From: Arenicola marina
Lineage: Eukaryota > Annelida > Polychaeta > Arenicolidae
Length of the DNA stretch: 64,000 nt
Direction: 5' to 3'
Assembly (NCBI GenBank): GCA_964019135.1
Contig: OZ025258.1
Location: 9,877,961-9,941,960 of the forward strand
Part shown: piece after piece, positions 11,995 through 24,084 of the stretch
Position numbering within the stretch: the first letter of the stretch is position 1
How the letters are laid out: every line of letters begins with the position of its first letter
Made by a program: the position numbers and the translations under genes
Notes under the pieces: model-generated
Seen by the model: only the letters and a program-made list of their open reading frames with translations
Told to the model about the DNA's origin: nothing
The model's database searches: none

Positions 11995-12300
11995 TTATCT
12001 AGATCCCATTATATAATAAGCATGGTTTTTTATGAAGCGTTCGCACTTCTTCCGAAAATACTGTTTTGCGAACGGCGTTTCGAGGTTTTCAACATTTACA
12101 GTTCCTTGGCGATCTGCGGTCTTCAGTCGAGGTGGCTCGAAGCGATACGTACGGCGGCAGAATTCATGCTCCGGTTGCCTGGATTCCTCCACTTGTCACC
12201 CTCACTGTCATTAATTCCAAATAATTGTGCTGGCATCGCTGCATCCGGATCGATGCGGAAGGACGCTGACCCTCCTATAGACGCCATGCTCAAAAGACGC
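11995..12300 (-). CDS. Hypothetical frame pair near the right end of the TTAA element
   Basis: Two overlapping minus-strand frames. One starts at an ATG near 12288 with a Ser/Asp-rich sequence of 62 codons. The second (11995-12192) contains C-R-R-T-Y-R-F-E-P-P and a basic end, F-R-K-K-C-E-R-F-I-K-N. A single frameshift or a short intron near 12205 would join them. T-Y-R-F-E-P-P faintly recalls the start of P2X7-like zinc-binding proteins found in invertebrate genomes, but the Cys-rich core is absent. Function unknown. Confidence 0.2.
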
Positions 12301-12515
12301 GTTTACCGTATTGCGCAACAAAACCGGTTCATCTTGTGACGTCACGAATCAGTGAAAAAAATTGCCCTTGTATATCTTCTTCTTTTTTGCGTAGATATGT
12401 GATAAAATGACTAATATTGTTGGTGGCGAATAAATTCAGTGCGTATGGAATTTCGTTAAAATAGTGCAAATGGATCAAATACATGCAAAGTAACATAGGA
12501 CATAAGAGGTGGACT

Positions 12516-12950
12516 TTAAAGGGCAGCGAGATGCAGACATATTTATGACAAGTCTGGTAACCAAACAGCAGATAAATAACTCAATGTCTGGTTGGGTTTC
12601 CGCTGGGCGACACTGACCAAGTGGTCTTGGTATGACAGCGGTCATGGCGGCCTGACCTATGCCTTCCGCTTCCATGCTGACAAAGCTATGTCGGCAAGTC
12701 ACGGTCCTTTAGGGTGCTCTTATATCTGTCTATCTCGACCCTCAGTGGCATCTTTCATGTGGCGGGTCGTCAATGGCTTCCAGAATCACCGTCGTTCATA
12801 ACCAGAATCACTCGGGCAAAGTCCTCGATGGGTGAAGTCTCACTTCAGTGGATGACGTCACACTTCAGTGAATTACGTCACATCTCGCTAACTCACACCA
12901 TAATGTTACGGCCCGTGATGGACCTAGGTATGAAATGCTCTGAAAAGGGC
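12516..12950. repeat. Segment E1, 3' part (after the TTAA insertion)
   Basis: Continues the E1 homology and aligns to 26677-27071 of E3. Examples are GGGCAGCGAG-T-CAGACATA, CATGCTGACAAAGCTATG and ATGTTACGGCCCGTGATGGA. No coding frame is conserved between the two copies. Confidence 0.8.
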
Positions 12951-13329
12951 CCTAAATTGAACCACAAACTCTATCCCTTATTGTAGAACTATTGTGTAGA
13001 AGAATAATTGTCTAGGACGGCAAGATATAAAACACAAATATTTTCATTAACATTGTCCGTTGCCCGCTTGTTAAATCTGGACCGTCACTGGTACAGACAT
13101 GTATCCTCTATTATCAGATTATATGACTTGAGATCAACACACATTTTGGTGTATGTTTTATCATGGGATGTCACCGGTGGACCCACGTGTTTGTGTCCAG
13201 AGAGTCCGGATCCCTCCCCCCAACCACCTCTCCAGGCCCCCTATTTATATTTGAGGGTGAAGGTCCACAGAAGCCGATAAGGGCAATGCAATTTTTTAAT
13301 TTTGATTAAATATTACGCCAACATTCCCA

Positions 13330-13575
13330 TAGGAGCAAAACTTATTTTCGCCGGGAATAAATTATTTTACTTAATTTATTCCCAGTAGAAATAATTTATT
13401 CTCAGTGGAAATAATTTATTCTTGGTGGAACTGATTTATTCTCGGGGGAAATACCTTTTCCAGGTGAAAATAATGTTTTCCCTCTTGAGATCATTTGTTC
13501 CCGGTGTAAATCGTTTTTGCCTAGTATCTTTAATATATTCCCGGTGCCAATGTTTGTTTCCCGGTTGAAATGCTC
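13330..13575. repeat. Degenerate minisatellite, period about 22-25 bp
   Basis: Repeated AATAATTTATTC, (C/T)(C/T)GGTGGAA and TTCCCGG(T/G)G words. The units are strongly diverged. Between 12950 and 13330 I see nothing else. Confidence 0.6.
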
Positions 13576-15521
13576 TGCAAAAAATGTAATCAAAAATGCG
13601 CGACCCTAATAGGCTTTCGTAGTTATCAGTGCAAATTGTTATATATCCTAGGTATGGATCTCTTAACGCTTGTTGGAGCACTGTCGTCAGCCGCCCTGAC
13701 CTTCATACACTAGGAGCGTATGAAGGTTATTGCCTCGCATGATGATTTGGTGAAATGAACACAATGGATTTGATGGTAGGAAAAATCCCTATCGTGGCCG
13801 TCTTTGTTAAAACACACTAATAGCCGCTCGTAAAATAGACGTGAGGGTCGAGTTGTGTGTTATCAGTGTACAGAACCTCCACTAAATATAAGCCAGAAAT
13901 TGCATCTGAAAATACGTCGACAATTTTTTGGTGTTAGTCGTATCTTACGGCTACACAGAAAGGACGCCAGCTAACCATGGTCGTGTACCGTATATTGTGC
14001 CCATATGGCGCTAAATTAGTCACAAATTGGTCGGCGATTGCAGTCACAGCGGTTCATATCGCTTAGTAAATCACTGAGAGGGCCCTTCAAGCGGCGAAGT
14101 GGGAGTGATTGTAAGCATAGTAGAGGTCTAGAAGGGCACAAGGAAAAAATCACACGGCTACAGTCTTCATCCAGCATAACAATTCGTTACTGAGTGGTAT
14201 GAAGAAACAGCCGTACCATTTGAAATCCAGGTTGTGCTATAGTTGTGGGTTGGGGCTGATTTTTTTTTGTGGGGCAATGGCGAGGTCAGACTTTTTGGGG
14301 TTTTTTTTGGATAGCACGAGGACTTTTTAATTTGCTTTACAAATTTATTCAATTGTACAATGTTTCGGTAACAGGCAAAGCAAGGTTATTTTGTGTAAAC
14401 AAAATTCACAGCGCCAGAGACTCGAGACAAGCACTGGCTCCACACTACAGCTACAGCCCATCTTACCAGACACCAGTCTGACTGATAGACAGATGACAGC
14501 GACTGTAGCTCTAGACCTGAAGCCGGCGATAATATGGTATGGTGCCAAATTAAACCAGACCGACAAATCTCCCGCTGATCTGAATGCATGGCATCGCCAG
14601 CGGTACTGTCATTCTTAAATCTCCTCCGCGAGGTGGCCACAAGGACAAGGGAAGCGACGGCCACGGGGCGGCGAACCCGTTTGGGCTGACACTCAACATC
14701 GCACACCCTATGGCGCCATCTGGTTTGTCTGCCGGAACTACTTCTCTTGTCCGTGGTCGGTTGTTATTCCGCTCGGACTCGGAGAGCCATCAGGAGAGAG
14801 GGGAGAACTGAAGGCGGCAGGGCAGGTTTTGATTACGCATTACAGGACTGGCATCACGCAATGCTACAATGCAACAGTACATTTTTACAGCAATAAATAA
14901 TGGGCATACCATGCCCATTTCATTGACAAACGTGCTTAATACAGGATCTCTAATAGTGTTATTTGCGGTATTCACCTGGTGCCAACGACCCACTCTCGGC
15001 GCCCAGGACGAAGACATCAATGGCAAATTATATATGTCTATTGAATTTTTAGAGACACACCATTTCGTATATGAGACTGATCAATGTACGCAACTCTTGT
15101 TCTATCTTATAGAGAGGAGGAGAGGGGAAACTACCAGCAACCACTTCTCTGTATGTTGCCGTATATCTGGATTTATCACCGTAACATATCAACATACATA
15201 AATGTGCAACATGACTAAAATAAATGGCAAGGTTACTACGTAAGCTGCTGTATTGCTGGCGATCATTACTACCTTTAAGTCAGATCAAGAAGGTTTCTCA
15301 ATTTCTGAGATGTCTGACAAGATGCCATGGAATTGATATGGTAGGCTCAATGCATACCACGGGATATATGCAAGTATCACTGTGTGATAATGGTCAAATC
15401 AAACCTTTTCGCCCCCAGAGTCTGAAACATGGGTCACAACAAGCTGCGGTGTAATTCAAGCTGTTTTCTTTGGAATACGCTAATGATATTGTAAAACTTT
15501 TTGGCTTAATATTTCTTGTGA

Positions 15522-15765
15522 ATTTTACGTCTTGTGAATGTTACGTCTTGTGAATGTTATGTCTTGTGAATGTTATGTCTTGTGAATGTTGTGTCTTGTG
15601 AGTGTTACGTCTTTTGGATGTTACGTCTTGTGAATGCTACGTCTTATGCATGTTACGTCTTGTCAAGGTTACTTTGTGTCAATGTTACGTTTTGCGGATG
15701 TTACGCTTTGTCACTGTTACGTCTTGATGGTGTTACGTTCTGTCAATGTTACGTCTTTTATAATT
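15522..15765. repeat. 16-bp minisatellite, about 15 copies
   Basis: Units of the form TTACGTCTTGTGAATG, increasingly degenerate to the right. A shorter and more decayed version is at 35947-36180 in D2, so the array predates the duplication. It creates Cys/Val-rich frames without meaning. Confidence 0.9.
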
Positions 15766-16871
15766 GTTTTGCGTTGTGCACGTCTTGTCTTGTGAATTGT
15801 CATGTTTATTTATGTTTCAATTATACTGTTGCGCATTTGGTCTGTTAGATGCGTCTTATGCATGTTGTTGCTTGAGGCTAGTATGCCTTGTGCTTTATGC
15901 CGTGGTTTATTGTCAGAACCCCAACCTTATGGTAAGACTTAAAAAGACGTTAATAGAGAGTGTGGGATGTTGGAGGGAGGGAGGCAGGGGATGATTGTAC
16001 TTTATTAACACCTAGGCGTACATTATCAGCGACCACAAACGCGATGTCGGCTTTGAGCAAAAGTCCATCAAAACACCGTCGGGTCTGACGTCACACACTC
16101 CCGCCGGTGTTTGGGGAATGAGGATAAGGGGGTGTTCAGAGTGTTTATGAGGGCATTGCCGGCCTGTAGTGAAACACCAAGTGGCGATGAATCACTCACT
16201 ACCCTGGGCCCAGTAGTACGTCACCGCGTCACTCCATCCAACCCCCTTGGACGTCTCCTGGGTTTCCAAGCCAGACACCAGGGCCTGAAGCCTGCAGCGC
16301 CATATCTATGGACGGGAGTCCTGGGAGAACATCTGTTTCCTACAAGGAGTATCGCAGGATAAATCAGTCGAGAGGCTCAGATAGCCGTTCGCCTACTCGC
16401 ACTACGCTAATACCATCTGTTCCCTTTTTGTATCATGACTCAAGTGACGTGAAGCGGGTCACTCTGCCAGCAGAGGGAGCTCGTTCCCCACATCACCTCT
16501 GCCCTACGTGTTGGGGTAAAGAATTGTTTTAGAGGGTTCTTATATATCGTATATTGTACTTTCTATGCAGAACTTGAAAATATTAGCATTCCGTTGTCGA
16601 ATTGTTACAATGGAAGAGTTAAGAGAAACAAATATTTCAAAATAACACGGGGGCAGAGTTTACAACGCTTCACGCATTTGAGCAGCACAGTAAATGCTAA
16701 ACAGTGGTGCATTTGATGGCAAACTGCGAATCTGTGTTTGATTAGATTCATTTCAATTCTCGCGTATGAAGGAGACTTCTGGTTAAATTTGACGTGGGAC
16801 AGAGGGACTATGGCCAAAGCGTAACGCCCTCTGCCGGGAGAACGGTGGCGGGTATGTTCAACCATTTGTAT

Positions 16872-17165
16872 GTATCACGACTCTAGTGACGTGAAACATA
16901 TGTCCGACCACGCGTATCATGACTCAAGTGACGTGGCGGGTGTGCCCGACCACGCGTATCATGACTCAAGTGACGTGGCGGGTGTGCCCGACCACGCGTA
17001 TCATGACTCAAGTGACGTGGCGGGTGTGCCCGACCACGCGTATCATGACTCAAGTGACGTGGCGGGTGTGCCCGACCACGCGTATCATGACTCAAGTGAC
17101 GTCACGGGTATGTCCGACCATGTGTATCACTATTCAAGCGCCATGACAGGCATGTCAGGCACATA
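16872..17165. repeat. 42-bp minisatellite carrying AP-1 and CRE-like motifs, 7 units
   Basis: Units start at 16872, 16914, 16956, 16998, 17040, 17082 and 17124. The five central starts carry TGACTCA (AP-1 consensus) followed four bases on by TGACGT. In four of these the second motif continues to TGACGTGG. The first and last units are degenerate. An isolated unit beginning is at 16431. D2 keeps only a single degenerate copy (near 36929), so the array expanded in D1. As 42 is a multiple of three, it reads as a 14-residue peptide repeat, which is an artefact. Confidence 0.9.
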
Positions 17166-17419
17166 ACACGCACGATATAAGCTTATGAGGTCTATATTGG
17201 ATAACAAAGATAGTGTTCTTGTGCATATCTTAAAGCTATCTTAGCTCATGGTTTAATGCTTCCCGTGCTGAGCAGGTGTCCTCCGGTCTGTCTGATACAA
17301 AGCGTAAACACGTTACATACGGGTTCCAATCTGTTCGAACATTATTGATTAACATCGGCGCCCTATGATTATAAGTATTGCACTGCTAAGGTATGATATA
17401 TGTATAAAATAGGATGAGA

Positions 17420-19858
17420 CGACGGGATGTGGGGGAGAAAACTGGCGAGTCTACAGCACAAGCCACGCCGGCCCACGCCATGCCTCGAGTCTCCACTCCT
17501 CACCCTTTCGGCAGTGATGATGATGTTGTCCAGCAGCAGGCATGTCTTGATTATATGTGTCTCTCTATAGAATTAATCTCCACACCGCTTCCGACCTGCC
17601 GCCATTTTGAAATGTCACCACTGACACTTGGAGCAGTGGAGCAGTTGCTAGCAGCACCCTGTGACAGCGGGGAATTAAATGAATGAAGCGGATGAAGGGA
17701 GCGGGTCGCTGGGTGACTGGGGGAGGATGCAGGCATTCAGAATCCCGGTGGGACCCGGATGGAAGGTCAAATGATCTCCAATAGATAGTTAATTTAAGTG
17801 TTTCGGGAATGGAGTTGCGATGGAAGGATCTTGGGTGATTTGCAAATCATGGATTTAAAGGCTTTGTTTTGCGAATGTCAACGGCGAAGTAAGAGAGTTG
17901 ATGGACCTCGCATGAGACGGAATAGCAGTAACATTGAAGGGGGCCAGCGATACCCAGCACCCAACATGGGTGGTTGCAGCAGATAATTGTGGCGTCATAT
18001 AGCCTATAATCAGTGAAATATGTATTGAAATATATATAATTCGGCCTTTCCCATGATTCCACATGTGACGTAGGTCTGTCATTTGTCATCAGCTAATTGA
18101 AATATTCCACTTTCGTCTCACAAATAATATTGCGATGCTATTTCTGACGACTGATATGGTACTGAATGTTGCATTTATGAGGCTCATGTTATTTGTAGTT
18201 TTTATTGTTGGGAAGGGGGGGGGGAGGGGATCAGATCGCCATGCTAGGCGAGGAATAAACACTGAGTTCAGTGTCCTTGGTTGATCTACCATTATGGTAG
18301 ACTATCACGCATATAATGGAATAACTAGGCTTTCATGATGGCATACAAGACGCTTGGCTAACGTTAAGGGAGGAACACTCGCTATACAATGAAATAAGAA
18401 TAGAGCTGAGGCTTTTTAACAACGGCCTACATGACAAAACGTTATCGCGGAACAGCGAACGGCTAAATGGTCGAGGGCGATGGAAGGGGTTTCTTGCAAA
18501 GTGAACTAAACCCATCAGCAAAGCAGCGACGTTTACAACGTGACCGGCTGTTCAAACAGTCGTAACATGTTCACTTGGCGTGTTAGGCGACGAAAGGTTT
18601 TTGATCACTAATCATTTGCACAGATGACACATGCGTTCTTCGTCAATAGGGCGGTTAATATAATATCTGGTAATACAACCCTCGGGTTCACCCTGGCGGT
18701 GGTGGTGGTGGTGGTGGGGTGGAGGTGACAACAGCTGAATAACAAACTGAATAGCGTCAGCGCTCCGCACCACACCAACTAAAGCAAAGAGTCCATAGCT
18801 GGGTTTATGATTGATCGCGGGGGGTTACGCCGACAGATTCAGGTTTATATATTAAGGCCTCCAGGACCTGACAACCAGAGGCAGGTCGACTTGCAAAGAC
18901 ACCTTTGGGACTTGTAAATATCCCAGTGAGGGTAACCAGGACATTCAATTTCATGCATGAAAAGCGATACATAACCTAATAACACAGACAATGACAGATC
19001 GACCACATAGTCCGTTGTGTTGTGTTGTGCGGCGGCGGTGGGGCGCCTAATCCTAATCCTAATCTGGGTCTCACTTGGGAGTGACCCTAGCCCCCCCCCC
19101 CACCCCACCCCATCCCCACCCCCTCGGTCGCCGGTCTCTAGCTGGTCGATCGCTCATAGCGGAACCGTTCTTCTTTAAAGAAACAATATAACTGTAATCC
19201 TTATCTGCAAATGTGTATAACAATATTGCTGTAATCTGTACTACTCATATGTATACCCATATAACTGTTTAATAAAATAACTTTAATGTGTATCCAATCT
19301 GCTTCAAGTCTAGCCGTTGTATTGAAGGGAAACGTTGCAAACTGACCGAGGTAAGAAGACTGGGTCAGTATAATGTGTACAGAGTCTGCGACACACTCGA
19401 CCTATGGCTCAGACAACTTTGACGTTGTCTTGCTCCCAGACTCCAAGACCGTTTACCCTAATGGCTGAATATTTCCGTGGCTAGAGCGAGAAGTCATCTT
19501 CATTCCTTCCTTATACCAAAGTCACTTTCCTCGAACCCTCGAGGCAAGTCAGTCATCAATATTTATAACGCGTAGTTTTGCACTTGCGGGCAATGTCTTT
19601 GATACATGTTGACAATGTTCAATTTGATATTGGAGCTTTATATGTCTTTTCTTTTCGGTTTTTATTCATCGTGGCTTATCGTTATCAGAATAAATTTAAA
19701 TAAAAGTTCCATGTCAAGGATTAAATGATGGCTAATGGCCAATTGGATCTAAGTCGTCCTTATGCTCCTGAAAAATACATCCACTGTCATTAAACCGATC
19801 AGTGCCAGAAGTCGGTCACATGGTCCTCGCTATGCAATCGATGTGTCAAGATGTAATG
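17420..19858. repeat. Segment E2 of the large duplicated block
   Basis: Begins right at the end of D1. It aligns with 24.1-25.3 kb of E3 (AGCACAAGCCACGCCGGCCC, CTTCCGACCTGCCGCC) and with 5.85-7.83 kb of E1 (AACATGTTCA-TTGGC-TGTTA-GCGACGAAA, CAATTTGA-ATTGG). It stops near 19858, where E1 continues. There is a (GGT)n stretch at 18697-18722 and a C-run at 19091. Confidence 0.75.
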
Positions 19859-21267
19859 CAGCAGGAAGTACAATAATACTAAGATTGAGAGCGAGCGAGA
19901 GACCTCACTTTAAACATAAACTCTGATACTGCGCATTTAGCGTGTTTTCTTATTTTCCCCCTGCCCCCTGTGAAAATGCAGGCAAAAGGGATACTTTTGA
20001 TAGGTAAGGGATGAGTCACCGGGTTATGGCGGGTACGCCCAACAGCCCACAGGGACTCGCCATCAACATATAATAGGGCATGTCAGTTCTCGCGGGTTCT
20101 ATTTCCGGCCTGGCAGTTTGGTGACAAACAAACGAACACGTGCTTTTTGTTCAGTTTCAGTTTTTTGTTCGGCGCGGCGAGCAAGGGGTGGGTCGCAATT
20201 CGTCTTTTGTACCTCTTAAATAAAGAACTGTTCACTTTTTCGTGTCAATATGTTGGTTTCATCAACATATCATCAATATATATTTTGCATTTTCAATTTC
20301 ATCTCCTAATTCTCCTGCAGTCAACTACAGTTATGACCTCTCAATTGCTATATTGTATTAGATTGTGTTCCATCAATTTAAATGAAGAAAAGATCAATTC
20401 ATGTCTTCTAAAATAAAATAGGACATTATATGGTTTAATTGGATATAATAATTATCAACTTTGTTCTACATTAAGTCAGCCCTGGTTGACAAATATTGTT
20501 CATGACATTTGCAAATTGAGACAATTTTATTTAAATAGTGCCTCTGTTAAGGTTGTAATGCAGCGTGTAGACTTTTTTGTTTCTTCATAGATATATTAAG
20601 TGACCTTTTCACTTGCAATGCACTGGTGTCTCAATTGAAATTAATGCTGCATAACTCTGTAATGATAAGATGTCCTTTTTATGTTGTCCGAATTAATTTA
20701 TTAAATTACACCTTTATGGCACTATTGTCTTGAGGTCTATACAAATGACATATAATAACAGAACAAGACAACTACAAACTTGGAAAATTATCCATAATGA
20801 CAAGTACCACAAAAGGACGCGAGTACCATTAAATATTTTTGGCGGGTTTATATATATAGATTTTCATTTAACCAGCATAAACATCACAATATAATAACAA
20901 TAAAATTATACTAATCAAAAGTATATAAGGACATGTTGTTACTGTTAGTCCCCTCTCCTACATTTAGCTACAGTTGTGACAAGAACGCCAAGACATATTG
21001 CTTTGCTAATAAATCCTGTGAGACATAACATCGCACACATAAAACGAGATTCACTTGCATGCCCTATTAACATTGTAATTAACTATTATAAATAATTGAA
21101 TGAACGAATGAATGTACGTTATTCTTCTATTTGCTGGAGAGTCAGGAACGTGGAACATTAACATATTTACAAAGTACAAAACCAAAAGAATGACCGATAT
21201 ATAAGGCAGTTATATATCTATATATTATTATATATATTAGGCAGTTAAAAATAGTAATGCAGATTAG
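19859..21267. other. AT-rich non-coding stretch, probably partly LINE 3' region
   Basis: No gene is supported. It lies 3' of the minus-strand LINE that ends at 21268 and may include its untranslated tail. TA-rich runs occur at 21195-21240. A weak, hydrophobic plus-strand frame at 20147-20416 does not resemble any protein I know. Confidence 0.35.
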
Positions 21268-22530
21268 TCAAAAATATTTCAGTGCATGGTCATAAGATGC
21301 TCTATGCCAGCAGGATGCACTAATGCTTTGCATGTTCTCAAATTCGTTCTCGTCGATCTCAATATTGGGCGGTTTTCCTAAAAAATTGGCTGTTAGTGAC
21401 TCTTCTTCTGCGTAATATAAATATGAGCTGAGGCGTACACTGCATGTATTGACAATTAAATTCCAAAATAATTCTCTTGCCTCACGGTACTTTTCGCAGT
21501 GATGAAGGAAATGCGGTGGCATGTCAATGCAAGGCATTGTGCAGTGCGGGCCCGATTGCATGGAGGGTCCCTGGCTTAGAACACAGTTAAGTTTGGCAAG
21601 GTCTCTAACATGTTTCTTATGTCCAGCCAGCCCGTGTTCCAATTTCCATATACTGTGGATATGTGGAATGTGAGCACACACATTATTAAAACGCGCATAC
21701 TTAGGATACTGCAGTTTTGTAGAGAGCTGATTCTCCCGCCACCGTCTCACGGCCAATCTCATAACATTCTTCCACACCTGTTTAGACGGAAAGCTGCATT
21801 CACAACGGTGCCGGTCGAGATATCCTAACAATTCGTACTTGCCGAGAACACCCACAATATTTACAAAAACCCACGCGCACGACACGCTTGCTGCTGAGAG
21901 AGCAGGTAAAAGCGTTCTTAAAATACAGCCTCCCCCATGCAGTGTCGAGTGGTACAATCGGCAGAGCCTCCCGAGGAATAGTAACCGCTTAACATCAATT
22001 TCACAGCTTGATCCAACATGTTCAGTGACATAGTGGCGCTGCTATATTTTAGCAATCCCTGAATAGAACGTATGCAGAAAGTATGGGCACGTTCGAATTT
22101 AGAAGTTTCAGCTTTTGAAAGCCCATACCGTAGTTCTGCACCGTATAGGGTGCGGGGAAGGACAATATTACGGTACAATTTAAGGGCACAAAGAGTACTC
22201 ATACCGCTGGAGGGCGTGCTGGCACCCTTTACAGCCATCATAGTTCCCCTGAGTTTTAGCACAACCTCGTTAGTGCAGTTACTGCTATTTACAAAAGCGT
22301 TACGTTTAATTCCAACATGGGTGCATTCTGTTATTTGCCCTATGACTTGATCATACAAATACAGATTTCTCTGCTTGGAAACTTGTTTTTTCCGTTTTAT
22401 GCCTTCGCCAAAGACCATGCATTTGGTTTTCACCGGATTGTACTTGAATTGCCACTTCTCACTGATTGGTGTGAAGGTGAAGGAGTTGGATCCCTGGGAG
22501 GTGTCGGTGACCATGACAGGCTGGCAATAG
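21268..22530 (-). mobile_element. LINE ORF2 C-terminal fragment (non-LTR retrotransposon)
   Basis: Two overlapping minus-strand frames (22514-21918 and 21957-21268) form one retrotransposon polyprotein end broken by a frameshift near 21950. The first part has K-W-Q-F-K-Y-N-P-V-K-T-K-C-M-V-F-G-E, the region after the catalytic D-D box of the reverse transcriptase, then L-K-L-Y-R-N-I-V-L-P-R-T-L-Y-G-A-E. The second ends with a Cys/His-rich segment (C-x3-C ... H-F-L-H-H-C-E-K-Y-R) typical of LINE C-termini. The catalytic domain and endonuclease are missing, so it is 5'-truncated and dead. Confidence 0.8.
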
Positions 22531-22639
22531 TCTGTCAGAGACGAGATCTTCTACCACGAAGAGCTGGAAAAACTAGACACATTGATGACTGTCTGCCAGT
22601 CTCAACCTAACATGGGTAGCCAAAAGCTCAAATGTCACA

Positions 22640-23400
22640 AATCATAAAACCAAAGCGAATGGTTATATTCCAACAATATGCCTCATCTCTTTGCCGACGG
22701 ACGAATGCTAACTTTGACGCTGACCTGATTGCGACTTTAACCAGTACGTAGGCGAAAAGGCAATACCTACTTAATTTCTATGCATTACTTTAAATCAGCG
22801 GCAGCGGTAAATGTGCCTGACATGAATAGCGAAGGAAGAAAACAGTAGAAAGATAGTAATGAGCATTAAAGTTTACGGGTATTAAACACGACCGACCAAA
22901 TTGTTCGCGTTAAATGCCATTTTTATTTTTCTATGCTATATCGCGGTCTGATTGCATTCATTCTACACCGCTAGGGTGCGGCAATAAATGACCATCGTTT
23001 GCGGTAAACATCTGAGATAGTATAAAAAGACCCATGACTTGGGGCCGACTACCTGCAGCCGTCGCAACGGAAGTGGTACTCTCCGAGAAGGTGGTGCCAG
23101 ACCAGTTGAAGCAAATCAACTCGCCATTTGCGAAGCCTTTATGTCGGACACACAAAATCGGACAAACAAAGCCGCATGTTACATTCTTGTCAGTCTCAGA
23201 CATAATTACCTACCATCAATTTCATACGAGTATAGCAAAAGGACTCAAGGGTGGGCTGGGCTTAGTGTCGGATCCTAGATCGGCCTATTCTTGCACGAAG
23301 CAACCTGCATCCTGGCCGATCCCACGAATATGGCTTATGTAAGGCTTAGATGTGGCATACAGCCCACATACAAGTATCTAAAGGACTGCACGAGTATTGT
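22640..23400. repeat. Interspersed repeat, inverted copy at 34.1-34.34 kb
   Basis: Bases 23155-23275 align with the reverse complement of 34160-34345. Shared pieces are ACAAA(C/G)-(C/A)GC-GCATGT-AC-TTCTTGTC, CCTACCATCA and GTGGGC-GGGCTTAG. The rest of 22.64-23.4 kb shows nothing recognisable. Confidence 0.5.
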
Positions 23401-23544
23401 CTATTTGATGAGACGGAGGGCGGATACAGAATATCATCGATATTTATGAACAGGAGTAGACCTAGGATTACACAGAAGCTGCTCAAAAAATATTGTTAGT
23501 ATACCCATGAGTGGATTCGGGCCTACAGTTATATCGTAATTATA

Positions 23545-23760
23545 CATAAAGGATGGTTGGTTGTATATTCAGGACCAATTTTGGTCATCGCCTCAACGGG
23601 AGAAGGAAGGGATGGGCAGAGCCTGCACTGAGATCCCTGAGTGCCGTTCTGTCCTGAGACCTCCTGCAATGCAGGTACCATGGCTAAAACCCACGACCTG
23701 TTTATCTGTGGTTCAGCCTGTTTAACGATTGAGCTAGGGAGGCTCACCATAGAGAGGACA
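23545..23760 (-). mobile_element. tRNA-derived SINE (probable)
   Basis: On the minus strand an A-box-like CTAGCTCAATCG is followed about 40 bp on by a B-box-like GTGGGTTTTAGCC. A tail ends TGACCAAAATTGGTCCTGAA and ATACAACCAACC. The same tail recurs on the plus strand at 55118-55212. The tRNA-like head is degenerate and would not fold into a functional tRNA. Confidence 0.45.
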
Positions 23761-24084
23761 AAGAAACACAGCCGCCATCCAGTGCCGGGACAGGCGGGTG
23801 TGAAGTGGTGGCTCCGAGTCTTCGACCCATCACCTCTTTCACCCATCACCATGGAGACAGGTGTCCTCAGCCTAACGCATATAATAGTTTCAAAAGTGAA
23901 GAGGTTTCGCGCTTTCGCTTTGTGAAAGCATGGCTGATTCAGTCATCCTCACAGTCTTCTTTTTTCTTTGACGACATTCGCTTGTACTTACCAGATAGAC
24001 TGTACAGTAGGTGTTCTAATAGGCAGTGATTGAAAGACAAGACCGGCATATCGACACACAATGTTAAATGGACGGTTTCGGGAG

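Larger units (their letters stand above)
8895..12515. mobile_element. 3.6-kb insertion with TTAA target-site duplication
   Basis: TTAA stands at 8891-8894 and 12516-12519. The left end begins AGTCCATCTTTT. The reverse complement of the right end begins AGTCCACCTCTT, which is 10 of 12 matching. The homologous empty site in E3 reads CACTTAAAGGGCAG near 26676, with a single TTAA. This is direct evidence for insertion after E1 and E3 separated. TTAA duplications are typical of piggyBac and Kolobok elements, but no transposase was recognised, so it is probably non-autonomous or decayed. It carries a 188-bp internal satellite (9.39-10.3 kb) and short minus-strand frames at 11.0-12.3 kb. Confidence 0.8.
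13675..17419. repeat. Segment D1 of a large duplicated block
   Basis: Directly repeated as D2 (30517-37290). Landmarks are GTCAGCCGCCCTGACCTTCA at its start, ACGCCAGCTAACCATGGTCG, GAAATCCAGG-TGTGCTATA, AAATTAAACCAGACCGACAA, GCATTACAGGACTGGCA, ATCAGCGACCACAAACG, AGAGTGTTTATGAGGGCATTG and CATAACACG-ACGAT-TAAGC near its end. D1 lacks the L1-like insertion and other insertions seen in D2. Short open frames in it are not conserved in D2. Confidence 0.8.

Noticed and set aside
12022..12339. A 105-codon plus-strand frame
   Set aside because: It overlaps the minus-strand frames of the TTAA element, and has no recognisable motif.
14386..14706. A 106-codon minus-strand frame in D1
   Set aside because: The same DNA in D2 is shortened and interrupted by the L1-like insertion, and the frame is not kept.
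16870..17166. A 98-codon frame with a 14-residue peptide repeat
   Set aside because: It is a 42-bp satellite. The D2 counterpart lacks the array, so no protein is conserved.
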